From contig OW818641.1 of the NCBI GenBank assembly GCA_942492925.1, forward strand, positions 1,736,001 through 1,800,000: a stretch of DNA of 64,000 nt. The letters are read 5' to 3'. This document shows positions 9,332 through 18,852 of this stretch, piece by piece; the stretch's first letter is position 1; the number at the start of each line of letters is the position of its first letter. A model generated the notes under the pieces. That model ran no database searches and was not told the DNA's origin. It saw nothing but the letters and a program-made list of their open reading frames with translations. A program made the position numbers and the translations under genes. The stretch is from QZKY01 sp942492925 (GTDB taxonomy: Bacteria; Pseudomonadota; Gammaproteobacteria; Burkholderiales; Burkholderiaceae_D).

Positions 9332-10111
9332 ATGCACGAGAAATGGGCACTTATCACAGGTGCCTCCAGCGGTCTGGGCGTGGACTTTGCGCATGAACTA
9401 GCTGCAGAAGGATACCACCTTGTTCTGGTCGCTCGTCGGCTGGATCGCCTGCGCGACGTGGCCACCGAACTGGAAGCGCGTCACGCGATCCGCGCCACGA
9501 TCATCGGCATGGATTTGTCTCTCCCGGACAGCAGCGTAGAACTCAAGCGCCAACTGGACAGCGAAGGCATCACCATCGACGTGCTGATCAACAATGCCGG
9601 GTTCGGTGTCTTTGGCGAGTTTGTCGAAGCATCCCTCGCAAAAACCAGCAATATGGTTCAGCTAAACATCACCAGCCTGACGGAACTCACGCATTTGTTC
9701 GCGGCCGACATGATCATGCGCCGACGCGGGAAAATCATGCTGGTAGCCTCCGTCGTAGCCTATCAGCCTTCACCCAACTATGCCGTCTATGGCGCCACCA
9801 AGGCTTATGTCTTAAGTTTGGGAGAAGCCTTGCACGAAGAACTCAAACCGCACGGCATCACGGTGACCGTGCTGTCACCCGGCGCCACGGCCACAGAATT
9901 TTTCGACGTCTCAGGCCAGCCATCCTCGCCAATGAAACGTGCCTTCATGATGTCCAGCCGTCCCGTCGTGAAAATGGGTCTTGCAGCCATGCAAAAAGGC
10001 CATGCATCGGTTGTACCCGGTTGGAAAAACAAACTGATGACGTTCAGTACCAGATTCGTTCCGCGCATTTTTCAGCGCAAGATCGCCCATCGAGTGTTAC
10101 GAAAAAATTGA
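9332..10111 (+). CDS. SDR family NAD(P)-dependent oxidoreductase
   Basis: The 259-residue product is a classical short-chain dehydrogenase/reductase. It shows the TGASSGLG cofactor motif at the N-terminus, the NNAG motif (in LINNAGFGVFG) and the catalytic YxxxK in YAVYGATKAY with an upstream Ser (VASVVAYQPS). Substrate cannot be read from sequence. The ATG at 9332 is preferred because AAGGAG ends five bases before it, although an in-frame GTG lies two codons earlier. It converges on the frameshifted GGDEF gene with only 26 bases between them. Confidence 0.9.
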   Translation: MHEKWALITGASSGLGVDFAHELAAEGYHLVLVARRLDRLRDVATELEARHAIRATIIGMDLSLPDSSVELKRQLDSEGITIDVLINNAGFGVFGEFVEASLAKTSNMVQLNITSLTELTHLFAADMIMRRRGKIMLVASVVAYQPSPNYAVYGATKAYVLSLGEALHEELKPHGITVTVLSPGATATEFFDVSGQPSSPMKRAFMMSSRPVVKMGLAAMQKGHASVVPGWKNKLMTFSTRFVPRIFQRKIAHRVLRKN

Positions 10112-10137
10112 GCAGTGCGGCCCACGTAAGGCGCAGA

Positions 10138-12458
10138 CTACCCTGTCTCCACACGATTGCGTCCGTTCTGTTTGGCACGATATAGCGCTTGATCGGCACG
10201 ATCAAGCGCGGCGCCAACTGAATTATCCCTCTCATCCATCATGGCAACACCCAAGCTAGCGGTATAGCGAATCTCACCCGCATCCGTCATGACGCGATCA
10301 CCTTCCAGATTTTCGCGCACGCGCTCAGCAAATTGCAGGGCTTGTTCAATAGACGTTTCTGGTAATAACACAACGAACTCTTCGCCGCCATAACGGCCAG
10401 AAAAGTCGCTCCGCCGTAAGGTTCGGGAAACCTTATCGGCCAAACTCGAAAGCACCAAGTCGCCGATGTTATGACCGTAGGTGTCGTTGACGTGCTTGAA
10501 ATGATCCAGATCGAGCATGATGATCGCTGCCGCTCCCGCCTTACCCCGTTTAATTCGCGACAATTCGGCTTCTGCCAGATTGAAAAAATAGCGGCGATTC
10601 GGCAACCCAGTCAGCACATCCGTCGTCGCCTGCTTGCGCAAGTCTTCTTCCATCCGCTTGCGACCGGAAATGTCTTGCTTCACGGCAATGAAGTGATGAA
10701 TCACGCCTTTCTCGTTTTTAACCGGCGTAATCACCATATCTTCGTGCCCTATCGTGCCATCTTTTTTTCGGTTGACGATCTCGCCCTGCCACGATTGACC
10801 ACTCACCAGCCTGTCCCACATTTCTTTGTAGAATGCTTCATCGTGCACGCCGGATTTCAACACTCTCGGGTTCTGGCCAATGAGTTCTTCATGCGAATAC
10901 CCCGTCAGCGAACAAAAGGCCGGATTCACCCATTCAATGCGCCCTTGCGTATCCGTAATCGCAATCGCATTGGCACTCGCTTCCAGTGCAGCAACCAGAA
11001 GCGTCATGCGTAATTCTTCCTGTTTGCGCTCGTCAATGTCGGTTGCGTAGCCGTGCCACAAAATACTGCCGTCATCCTGATGCTGCGGCGTTGCAATGAC
11101 CAGACGCCAATGCACGCTGCCGTCATCTAACACAATGCGGTACTCGCTACGGAACTCCTGCATGGATGCAGCAGATTGCAGAATCCGTGCACGATATGCC
11201 TCAGCATCCTCCGGGTGCACCCTGCTGTATAAATTTTTTGCATCTACCTGCATCGCCTCGGGCGTGACGCCATAAAGCCGACGCACAGCGTCACTCACGT
11301 AAAGATAATGCGCGCTACCATCTGGACGCAGGCGATATTGGAAAAGCACTCCCGGCAACTGCTCTGAAAACAACCGCAAACGCCTGTCTCCTTCTTCTGC
11401 AATTTGACGCAGCCTCCCCAAACGCCGGTTATAGCGCAATAACATGACAAATAGCAGAAACACTAATGCCGAGAGTATCCCAAAAAAGACTATTTGAACG
11501 GAATACTTTTTCAAAACGTCTCGTGCCGTAAAAGCGGGGGGCGTATCGTAAGGAGGCTGGCGAAGCGCTACAAGCACGTCTATCACCGAACGATAATCCA
11601 TCGGTGTATTGAAACCCTCGAAGCCAATTTTCTTGGCTAATGCGCCACGGTGAGGAATACTGAGCAAGGCCACCGCAATCTCGTTGGCTTGGTGAATCTC
11701 GACGTTCGGCATCGCCGCAACTGGCCACTCCGGATACAAACGGGTGGACGTTGCAAAAGGTACCATTGGGAAATCCTGCTGATTAATGACACGCAACTGA
11801 CCAGCGTTGAGCTTGCCTTCCTTGAGCATGTTTTCGATCACGCCACTACGAATAAATGCTGCATCAGCGGTCCCATTCAACACCGCAGCAACCGATGTGT
11901 CGTGCGGCATACCGGTCTCCAGCACTTTTTCCGGTTTGGGTAATGGGATGTCGGCCCGCAACATCTCATACGCCATCATCAAATAACCGCCGAAAGATTT
12001 CACAGAAGGCGTTGCGATCTGCTTGCCATCCAAATCGGCAAGTTGCCTCAAATCGTTACGTTCATGCTTGACGACAGCCACGCCACCGAAATACAGGATA
12101 GGCATGCCTCTTTCGAAGTCGATCTTCGTCGCCATCGGGGGGATAAGCCATATCGCGCATTGAGATACACATAAAAAGCTGGCTGTATCAGCACGATATC
12201 GACCTTTTGCTGAGCAACCGCCTCTTCCATTTCCGGATACGTCAATACATGCAATGTGAAGTGCGTGTGTCGCACCTTCCGGTTCAGGTATTCAATCAAG
12301 GGGGCCCATTGTGCCTCGACAATGGGCTTCGGACGATGAGCGAGTATTCCAAATCTGATTTCGGGTTCGGGACTATCCTTACGCACCGCCTGTGCCGCCC
12401 CCTGCACAGGGAACAGCACCGCGAACAACACAAACGCCACCAAGAATCGTTTCACCAT
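10138..12458 (-). pseudogene. PhnD-like sensor / PAS-PAS-GGDEF diguanylate cyclase, frameshifted
   Basis: Read across one frame break, this encodes a signal peptide (MVKRFLVAFVLFAVLFP), a periplasmic phosphonate/phosphite-type binding domain, a membrane segment, two PAS domains (the second with ITDTQGRIEWVNPAFCSLTG) and a GGDEF domain with intact RYGGEEFVVLLPE, so it would make cyclic-di-GMP. The break is at a run of six G (12137-12142, C6 on the coding strand). The upstream frame ends NARYGLSP and the downstream frame resumes ATKIDFERGMPIL. One added base in that run restores a single gene. As written, the larger part could only be translated from an internal start and would lack the signal peptide. 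A sequencing error is as likely as a real mutation. The start may be 12458 or 12482. Confidence 0.8.
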
Positions 12459-12612
12459 GTTTTCGCCACATCGCAAATTCACGCAAAAGGCAACTCACTT
12501 CCCGATGGTGTGCAGCATACCCGAATGGTGAGGAAACCTGTGTAACAGCGCAACAGAGCATTGCGATTCCGCAAAATGCAGGATGCCCCTCTGTAAAACG
12601 GCACTCACCCTG

Positions 12613-13047
12613 TCAGGGTAGCGCCTCGACCCCCTTGTTCGCCAGCGCATCGGCACGCTCGTTGCCGTCATGCCCGGCATGCCCCTTCACCCACCGCCAA
12701 TCGATGCTGTGCCGCGCCTGCGCCGCATCCAGCGCCTGCCAGAGATCGACATTCTTGACCGGCGATTTCGATGCGGTTTTCCAGCCGCGCGCCTTCCAGC
12801 CCACCAGCCATTCCGTAATGCCCTTTTGAACGTACTGACTGTCCGTGTGTAGCGTCACCTTGCAGGGCCGTTTCAAGGCATTAAGCGCTTCAATGACGGC
12901 CATCAATTCCATGCGATTGTTGGTGGTATGCGCTTCGCCACCGAACAATTCTTTTTCATGCTGCCCTAAAACCAGGAGCGCACCCCATCCGCCGGGACCC
13001 GGATTCCCTTTGCACGCGCCATCCGTATATATCTCAACCGTGTCCAT
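12613..13047 (-). CDS. rnhA: Ribonuclease HI
   Basis: The 144-residue enzyme cleaves RNA in RNA-DNA hybrids. The acidic catalytic set is visible: Asp in IYTDGAC, Glu in NRMELMAV, Asp in HTDSQYV and Asp in ERADALAN, with the conserved WVKGHAGHDGNE loop. The length is normal. It lies downstream of the methyltransferase gene, whose repaired reading frame would overlap its start by 14 bases, so the two are probably one transcript. The dnaQ gene that often follows rnhA in related bacteria is absent here. Confidence 0.95.
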   Translation of the reverse strand: MDTVEIYTDGACKGNPGPGGWGALLVLGQHEKELFGGEAHTTNNRMELMAVIEALNALKRPCKVTLHTDSQYVQKGITEWLVGWKARGWKTASKSPVKNVDLWQALDAAQARHSIDWRWVKGHAGHDGNERADALANKGVEALP

Positions 13048-13829
13048 TTTTTTGATGAATACTTTTTCCCGCGACCGGAATATTCACAACCTGCCGCGTT
13101 GTTTTCGTCCGCACCGGACCAATCAGGGTCATGCCGCGCACGCGTTTGATCGCTTGCACGATATACACCCCACCCGAGAAAGGGCCACCACCGATCACCC
13201 ATTTTCTCCACATAGGCATAACGGCTGAAGGCATTCGCTGACGCACACGGCGGCAAGTAACAACCGAAGTGCCCACGATTGGTTTCCATGCTCAACAATT
13301 TGAGCCAATCCTTCATCCTCCGCACACTGATAAATTCCCCGTTCACCGGCATGAAATGCGCGCCAGTGACGCGTCCCAGCGTTTGACACATTCCCCACAA
13401 ACTCGCCGGATTGAACCCACAAATGACGATCTGCCCTTCCGGGATCAACACACGCTCGACTTCGCGCAAGATTTGATGTGGCTCGGCCGCAAATTCCAGC
13501 ACATGCGGCAGCACCACCAAATCGATACTGTGCGATGCAAAAGGCAAATCGCAGTAATCGTGCACCAGCGTTAACGGTCGCGGCAACGTCTTGTCGCTCT
13601 CATGGTTCGTTAGTCGCATGTCGGAAATCCAGCGGTGTTGCATCCGGTTGGCCCGCAAGGCATCAATTTGCGGCAAGCCGATCTGTATCGCATTGAGACC
13701 AAAAATATCCGCCGTCAGCACATCCAGTCGCACCTGCTCCCACTCGCGAACGTACGATCCCGCCGGTGTCGCGAACCAGTCACCCAGCGTTATAATCGGC
13801 TTTTTTTCTGACGGCTTTTCCATGACCAT
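13034..13829 (-). pseudogene. Class I SAM methyltransferase, frameshifted near its C-terminus
   Basis: The product has a methyltransferase fold with DYCDLPFASHSIDLVVLPHV as the post-II region and VLIPEGQIVICGFNPASLWG, close to the conserved methyltransferase next to gloB and rnhA in Burkholderiales. Up to about 13180 it reads in one frame. The expected ending (GGVYIVQAIKRVRGMTLIGP ... stop at 13034) is in another frame. The break falls in CTCGGGTGGGGTG on the coding strand (about 13165-13180). Unrepaired, the frame runs on to 12966 with an unrelated tail overlapping rnhA by 82 bases. The indel is near the end, so the catalytic part would be kept. The start is the ATG at 13829 or 13823. Confidence 0.75.
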
Positions 13830-14709
13830 GCACTCTGCGAAACCGCTCTCCGTTCTGACCGTCCCGACCTTCCGGGATAACTACGTCTGGGTTATCCATA
13901 ACGGCGCCCACGCCCTTGTCGTTGATCCCGGCGAGTCGGCTCCTGTGCAAGCCGCGCTGGACAAGCATGGGCTCACCCTCGCCGCCATTGTACTGACTCA
14001 CCACCACAATGACCACACTGGCGGCGTCGCATCCCTGCTGCAAAAACAGGCCGTACCGGTTTTCGGTCCCCGCCATGAAAAGTCTCCGCTCCCAGGCGTA
14101 ACCCATCCCGTTGGCGAGGGGGACACGGTCGCCGTTCCCGCCTTGCCGATCCGTCTGAAAGTGCTGGATACGCCGGGACACACCCTCGGACACGTTGCCT
14201 ACTATGCCGAAGCCCAGCGCTGGTTGTTCTGCGGCGATACGCTGTTTACCGGTGGATGCGGTCGTCTGATCGAAGGCACGCCGAAGCAAATGACCGAATC
14301 CTTGGCAAAACTCGCGACCTTGCCGGACAACACTTTGGTTTACTGCGCGCATGAATACACGGTTTCAAATCTGTTGTTCGCGCTGGCTGTCGAACCGAAC
14401 AATCCCGCATTACAAGCCCGCCTCGCCGATGCGAAAGCCAAGCGCGAACAAGGTCTGTCCACCGTGCCAGCCACCATGGCACTGGAAAAAGCCACGAACC
14501 CCTTTTTGCGTTATGCCGACCCCGTCATCATGAATGCAATGATGACGCAAGGACGCTTGCAACAACGTGACGCCATTGCCTCTTTTGCCGCCATTCGGGA
14601 ATGGAAAAATGTTTTGGAAGTGCACCCGAACAACCACATTCACGGAATGACATCGCATGACTTATTTAGTCTGGAATCCCGATCTCAGTACAGGACATGC
14701 GCTCATTGA
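13828..14709 (+). CDS. gloB: Hydroxyacylglutathione hydrolase (glyoxalase II)
   Basis: This metallo-beta-lactamase-fold enzyme hydrolyses S-D-lactoylglutathione to lactate and glutathione in methylglyoxal removal. The binuclear metal motif is LTHHHNDHTGG near residue 54. Further ligands are in TPGHTLGH and GDTLFTGGCGR, and the GloB C-terminal domain includes YCAHEYT. The start is ATG 13828 or 13822. These overlap the start codons of the divergent methyltransferase, and no ribosome site is evident. At 293 residues it is about 30 longer than usual. The last 25 or so residues (after about REWKNV) do not look like GloB and run over the start of the hemerythrin gene, so the original stop may have been lost. 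Confidence 0.9.
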   Translation: MHSAKPLSVLTVPTFRDNYVWVIHNGAHALVVDPGESAPVQAALDKHGLTLAAIVLTHHHNDHTGGVASLLQKQAVPVFGPRHEKSPLPGVTHPVGEGDTVAVPALPIRLKVLDTPGHTLGHVAYYAEAQRWLFCGDTLFTGGCGRLIEGTPKQMTESLAKLATLPDNTLVYCAHEYTVSNLLFALAVEPNNPALQARLADAKAKREQGLSTVPATMALEKATNPFLRYADPVIMNAMMTQGRLQQRDAIASFAAIREWKNVLEVHPNNHIHGMTSHDLFSLESRSQYRTCAH

Positions 14710-15058
14710 TGACGATCACCAAAAGCTGATCGGACTGGTCAATGCGCTCCATGCCGCCATTGAACAGAAAGAAGAAAAAGCCATCATCGGTAAAGTCATC
14801 GACAATCTGCTCCTTTATTCCCAAATTCACTTCGATCGGGAAGAGCAGGAAATGCTGCGTATCCATTATTCGGATTATGCAGAACACAAGCGCCAGCACG
14901 GGGAATTCATCAAGGAAGTGAATGGACTCAAAAATGGCTTTGACAAGGGCATGCCGGTCAACTCAAGCTACGTTGAAAAAATGCTGAGCGACTGGTTTCG
15001 CAAGCATATCGCCCGAACCGACAAAAAACTGGCAGACGTCTTGATCGAAATGAAATAA
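14657..15058 (+). CDS. Bacteriohemerythrin
   Basis: The 133-residue protein is a four-helix bundle with a di-iron oxygen-binding site. The ligands follow the family pattern: His in HALIDDDHQKL, His and Glu in HFDREEQEM, two His in HKRQHGEF, and His/Asp in FRKHIARTDKKL. It probably binds or senses oxygen in the cytoplasm. Its start lies inside the unusual C-terminal extension of gloB, so the genes overlap by 53 bases. Confidence 0.93.
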   Translation: MTYLVWNPDLSTGHALIDDDHQKLIGLVNALHAAIEQKEEKAIIGKVIDNLLLYSQIHFDREEQEMLRIHYSDYAEHKRQHGEFIKEVNGLKNGFDKGMPVNSSYVEKMLSDWFRKHIARTDKKLADVLIEMK

Positions 15059-15281
15059 GCTCAACAATATCGGTCGGCTGAAAGCCCCCTTTAGCCACCC
15101 AATAATCAAATCCCCGCTTACCTCTATAAAACTGCCTGTTTTTTACGCCCCCCTCACCCAAAGATCTCTTATCAGGACGCATCTTCCTGCAACTTTTTCA
15201 TCTTGCGCAAAGGCACGCTTTCAGAAAAAGCAAGGCCTCTGCGCAGCAAGCATCAACTCGCGTCCCTGCATCATCGTTCTA

Positions 15282-15311
15282 TTGACAGTTTTGCTTACTG
15301 TTGGCTATTCT
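15282..15311 (+). promoter_or_regulatory. Candidate sigma-70 promoter for the Sel1-repeat gene
   Basis: A perfect TTGACA (15282-15287) is followed after 18 bases by TATTCT (15306-15311). It sits in the 361-base gene-free stretch 15059-15419, about 110 bases before the Sel1-repeat start. Apart from a very short ATG-to-TAG frame preceded by GAGG near 15328, I see nothing else in that stretch. Confidence 0.55.
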
Positions 15312-15419
15312 TTTCTAGAGGTAAGAAAATGAAGCCCCTTTAGCCCATAGCCGTTCCAGTACTGTAAACATGTTTTTTTATTCAGTCAGGCCAAGGGGTT
15401 ATATAGGTGAGCATCGAAT

Positions 15420-16559
15420 ATGAGCCATGATCCATACGCAGCCGTGCTCGAATCCTTGCTCCCGTTAGCTGAGCAGGGCGATGCTGAGTCGCAATACAAC
15501 CTCGGCGCCATGTATTTCCACGGGCGGGGCACACCAGAGAATTTCCAGCAAGCAATCGTGTGGTTCCGCAAAGCTGCGGAACAAAACCACGTCGATGCGC
15601 AACGCCGTCTTGGCTACATGTACGAAGAGGGAAAAGGCACGCAGAAAGACGATGCGCAAGCTGCCGCCTGGTTCCAAAAAGCGGCCATGCAAGGCGATGC
15701 GCGCTCGCAAAACAATCTGGCTGTTCGGTATGCGAGAGGATTTGGCGTTCCCAAAAATTTTAAAAAAGCGGCCGCCTGGTTCCGCGAAGCCGCCATTCAA
15801 GGACACGCACAAGCGCAAATCCATTTGGGATATCTTTACTCGAAGGGGCTTGGCGTTCCAGTTGACGAAGGCCAGGCTGTCGCGTGGTATCGCAAAGCCG
15901 CTGAGCAAGGCGACGCACGCGCGCAAAACAACCTCGCCGTTCGATACGCAACAGGGCAAGGTGTCGAACAAGATATTACAACCGCTGTGTCGTGGTACCA
16001 AAAAGCGGCCTCGCAAGGTAACGCTCGCGCGCAAAACAATCTGGGTGTGCGTTATGCCAAGGGCGACGGTGTACAGCAAAACGATAAAATTGCTGTGTCG
16101 TGGTTCCGCAAAGCAGCCATGCAAGACAATATCAATGCGCAAGTTCATCTCGGCTACATGTACGCCAAGGGACAAGGCGTTCCACAAAGTTTTCCGCAAG
16201 CGACTGCCTGGTTTCGCAAAGCCGCTGACTTGGGTAGCGCCGACGCCCAATACAGTCTGGCCAGCCTTTACTTCCATGGCCAGGGCGTCCAGCAAGATTT
16301 CAAGCAAGCGTTTGAATGGTGCCGCAAAGCGGCAGACCAAGGACATGCCGACGCCCAATACAATCTTGGCGTCATGTGCTTCAGTGGGCGCGGCATTTCG
16401 AAAGACGATAAACTGGCTTTGGTCTGGTTCCGCAAAGCCGTCGAACAGGGACACGGTGGCGCACACAAGGCGTTAAACTGGTACAGAGAGCGTGCCGTCG
16501 GTCAGGCGAACCCGGCTGCCGAAGCGAATGCTGATTCACGCTTTGCCAACTTTGGCTGA
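15420..16559 (+). CDS. Sel1-like repeat protein
   Basis: The 379-residue protein is built almost entirely of about ten 36-residue Sel1-like (TPR-related) repeats with the pattern A-x-x-x-LG-x-x-Y-x-x-G-x-GV-x-x-D-x-x-x-A-x-x-W-x-x-KAA-x-QG. No signal peptide is visible, so it is probably a cytoplasmic protein-protein scaffold. The repeated DNA produces long open frames in all other frames of this stretch. Those are shadows. The start at 15420 lies downstream of AGGTGAG and a candidate promoter at 15282. Partner unknown. Confidence 0.88.
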   Translation: MSHDPYAAVLESLLPLAEQGDAESQYNLGAMYFHGRGTPENFQQAIVWFRKAAEQNHVDAQRRLGYMYEEGKGTQKDDAQAAAWFQKAAMQGDARSQNNLAVRYARGFGVPKNFKKAAAWFREAAIQGHAQAQIHLGYLYSKGLGVPVDEGQAVAWYRKAAEQGDARAQNNLAVRYATGQGVEQDITTAVSWYQKAASQGNARAQNNLGVRYAKGDGVQQNDKIAVSWFRKAAMQDNINAQVHLGYMYAKGQGVPQSFPQATAWFRKAADLGSADAQYSLASLYFHGQGVQQDFKQAFEWCRKAADQGHADAQYNLGVMCFSGRGISKDDKLALVWFRKAVEQGHGGAHKALNWYRERAVGQANPAAEANADSRFANFG

Positions 16560-16619
16560 TCAGTTTAACGATCGACAGCCGTTCCACAAAAAAGCGATGA
16601 ACCATCGGAATGACATTAC

Positions 16620-17243
16620 GTGAAAACCGTATTTTTTTCTCATGAAGACGATGCCCATCGCGCATTGCATCAATTTGAAAAACATCCCGTTCACAAAACG
16701 CTCTCTCTCGCACTCGCCCATCTGACGCTTCAGGCGGCCCAGAAATCCCTGGCGATGCTTCTGGCATGTGAATCGATGCAATCGTACTGGCGTCACACCA
16801 ACCCGAATGTCGTCCTGTTTGAAACAACCACTTATTTCTGGTCCCTGCTTTCCTTCGACACCAGCCAAACCGTGCAGTATGCCTTTGACGACGATAAAAA
16901 TGCCGTCAAATCCGCCTTGCTGGACGCCCTGAATCAGGCCAACGCCATGATCCGCGATGCGTGGTTCGGCTTCTCACCCGAGGCTTACGCGTTCTCCCGA
17001 CTGCTGCTTTACCCGAATGACATATCAGTTTCCGCAGAACGTTTTTTCGGCGTCTTGGCCCTATCAGAAGGCCGTGATTTTCCGCTCTTTCCTAACGAAC
17101 TGCCGCATGCAACCGGGGAAACGCCCGGTGTGCCCCCCGGACTCAGCCACCGCGATCTCGCGGTTTACCAGGACCTCACCGATCAGCTTCAGCAGGCCGC
17201 AGCGCCCCTTGTCGCCTGCTACCTCAACGATCGCCTGGATTAG
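16620..17243 (+). CDS. Conserved hypothetical protein
   Basis: I do not recognise this 207-residue protein. It is predicted soluble, with no signal peptide or membrane helix, and is rich in His, Phe and Trp with several helical stretches (for example HLTLQAAQKSLAMLLACESM). The start codon at 16620 appears to be GTG (reading GTGAAAACC), and the coding frame is free of interruptions. It follows the Sel1-repeat gene by 60 bases on the same strand and could share its transcript. Confidence 0.6.
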   Translation: MKTVFFSHEDDAHRALHQFEKHPVHKTLSLALAHLTLQAAQKSLAMLLACESMQSYWRHTNPNVVLFETTTYFWSLLSFDTSQTVQYAFDDDKNAVKSALLDALNQANAMIRDAWFGFSPEAYAFSRLLLYPNDISVSAERFFGVLALSEGRDFPLFPNELPHATGETPGVPPGLSHRDLAVYQDLTDQLQQAAAPLVACYLNDRLD

Positions 17244-17411
17244 CCGTTTCTTTCCACTGACGCCCCCCCATATCAGCATGAGCGGGGTTACAATCTCGCA
17301 TCGCAAAATGCTTTACCCCATCCCCCATCGTTACCCACACCTGGCCGCACACCATGCAACGGTACATAACAGGCTATCCGCTGCTGCGAGTCACACTGAA
17401 GGAAATATTCC

Positions 17412-18830
17412 ATGTCTGCCCCCTCCCCTGAGATAGCAAAATCTGGGGATAATGCCACTGTCTCGCGCAGCCGCATTGTCATTGCCAGCATGATCGGCAC
17501 GACGATCGAGTTCTACGATTTTTACATCTACGCCACCGCCGCCGTTTCGGTTTTTCCGCTGCTTTTTTTCCCCAGCAGTGATGCCGGTGCCGCCTTGCTC
17601 GCGTCAATGGCGACCTTTGGCGTCGCGTTCATCGCACGCCCGGTCGGTTCCATTCTTTTCGGTCACTATGGTGATCGCATTGGTCGCAAAGCCACGCTTG
17701 TCGGATCGCTGCTTACGATGGGCATCGCCACCTTCCTGATCGGTTTGCTTCCCACCGTGATGCAAATCGGTTTGCTGGCGCCCGTGCTCCTCACCATCCT
17801 GCGTTTCTGCCAGGGACTGGGCTTGGGGGGCGAATGGTCGGGCGCAGCGCTGCTCGTCACGGAAACCGCCGAAGAAGGCAAACGTGCCTGGGCCGCGATG
17901 TGGCCGCAATTAGGCGCGCCCTTCGGCTTCATGCTGGCCAACGGTTTTTTTCTGCTGCTCACCGTCCTGTTCAACTATCACTCGACAGAAGCGCAGCTGG
18001 AAGGCAACTTTCTGAGCTGGGGGTGGCGCATCCCCTTTCTCGTCTCCATTCTGATGGTGGGCGTGGGATTGTACGTACGCTTCAAGCTGGAGGAAACGCC
18101 CGTATTTTCTCGTGCGATGGCGCGCGGCGAAAAACTCAAAACACCCGTCACGGTCGTCTTCAAGCACAACATGAAAGAACTGGTGCTCGGCACCTTCATC
18201 ATGCTGGCCACTTATGTGCTGTTCTATTTGATGACAACCTGGATTCTTTCCTACGCCATCGGAAAAATCTCACTCGGTTTTCTCGGCATCGGCTACCGCA
18301 AATTCCTGGTATTGCAACTCATTTCCGTATTATTTTTCGCCGGAACCATTCCGCTCTCCGGTCGACTGGCGGACCGATATGGTCGCCGCCGTTTTTTGCT
18401 TGTCGTTACAACGGCGATCATCATCTTTGGCTTGAGCTTCCACTTTTTTCTGAACCCGGCCAATATGGGAACCGGCGAGGAAGCAAACACAGGACGCATG
18501 CTCCTCTTCCTGTGCGCGGGCATGGCGCTGATGGGATTGACCTTCGGCCCGATGTCCGCCATTCTGCCGGAACTGTATCCGACTAATGTGCGCTACACTG
18601 GTTCGGGGATTGCATACAACGTGTCATCGATCCTCGGCGCAGCGCTCACGCCCTTCGCCGCCGTCTGGCTCTCGAAGAATCATGGCGTCGGTTCGGTGGG
18701 AATGTATCTGTCAGCGATGTCGGTCCTGACGCTCATCGCGCTGTGGCGTTGTCACGAAACGGGCATGGCCAGCATGGATGCGCCGGAATCGCAGCGCGCC
18801 ACCGCCGCCATTGAAACGACCTCACCGTAA
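17412..18830 (+). CDS. MFS transporter, metabolite:H+ symporter (MHS) group
   Basis: The 472-residue membrane protein has about 12 hydrophobic segments and the MFS loop motif twice: GDRIGRKATLVGSLL after helix 2 and GRLADRYGRRRFLL in the second half. The opening IGTTIEFYDFYIYATAA and the motif RFCQGLGLGGEWSGA are typical of MHS transporters (ProP, KgtP, ShiA types), which import organic acids or osmolytes with protons. The substrate cannot be assigned. AAGGAA lies just upstream of the ATG. It ends 22 bases before the converging TPR gene. Confidence 0.88.
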   Translation: MSAPSPEIAKSGDNATVSRSRIVIASMIGTTIEFYDFYIYATAAVSVFPLLFFPSSDAGAALLASMATFGVAFIARPVGSILFGHYGDRIGRKATLVGSLLTMGIATFLIGLLPTVMQIGLLAPVLLTILRFCQGLGLGGEWSGAALLVTETAEEGKRAWAAMWPQLGAPFGFMLANGFFLLLTVLFNYHSTEAQLEGNFLSWGWRIPFLVSILMVGVGLYVRFKLEETPVFSRAMARGEKLKTPVTVVFKHNMKELVLGTFIMLATYVLFYLMTTWILSYAIGKISLGFLGIGYRKFLVLQLISVLFFAGTIPLSGRLADRYGRRRFLLVVTTAIIIFGLSFHFFLNPANMGTGEEANTGRMLLFLCAGMALMGLTFGPMSAILPELYPTNVRYTGSGIAYNVSSILGAALTPFAAVWLSKNHGVGSVGMYLSAMSVLTLIALWRCHETGMASMDAPESQRATAAIETTSP

Positions 18831-18852
18831 CGTCGCCCGAAAAGGACAACGA

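Noticed and set aside
15420..16559. Long open frames in several frames over the Sel1-repeat gene
   Set aside because: They arise from the repetitive DNA of the Sel1 repeats. Only the plus frame from 15420 gives the repeat protein.
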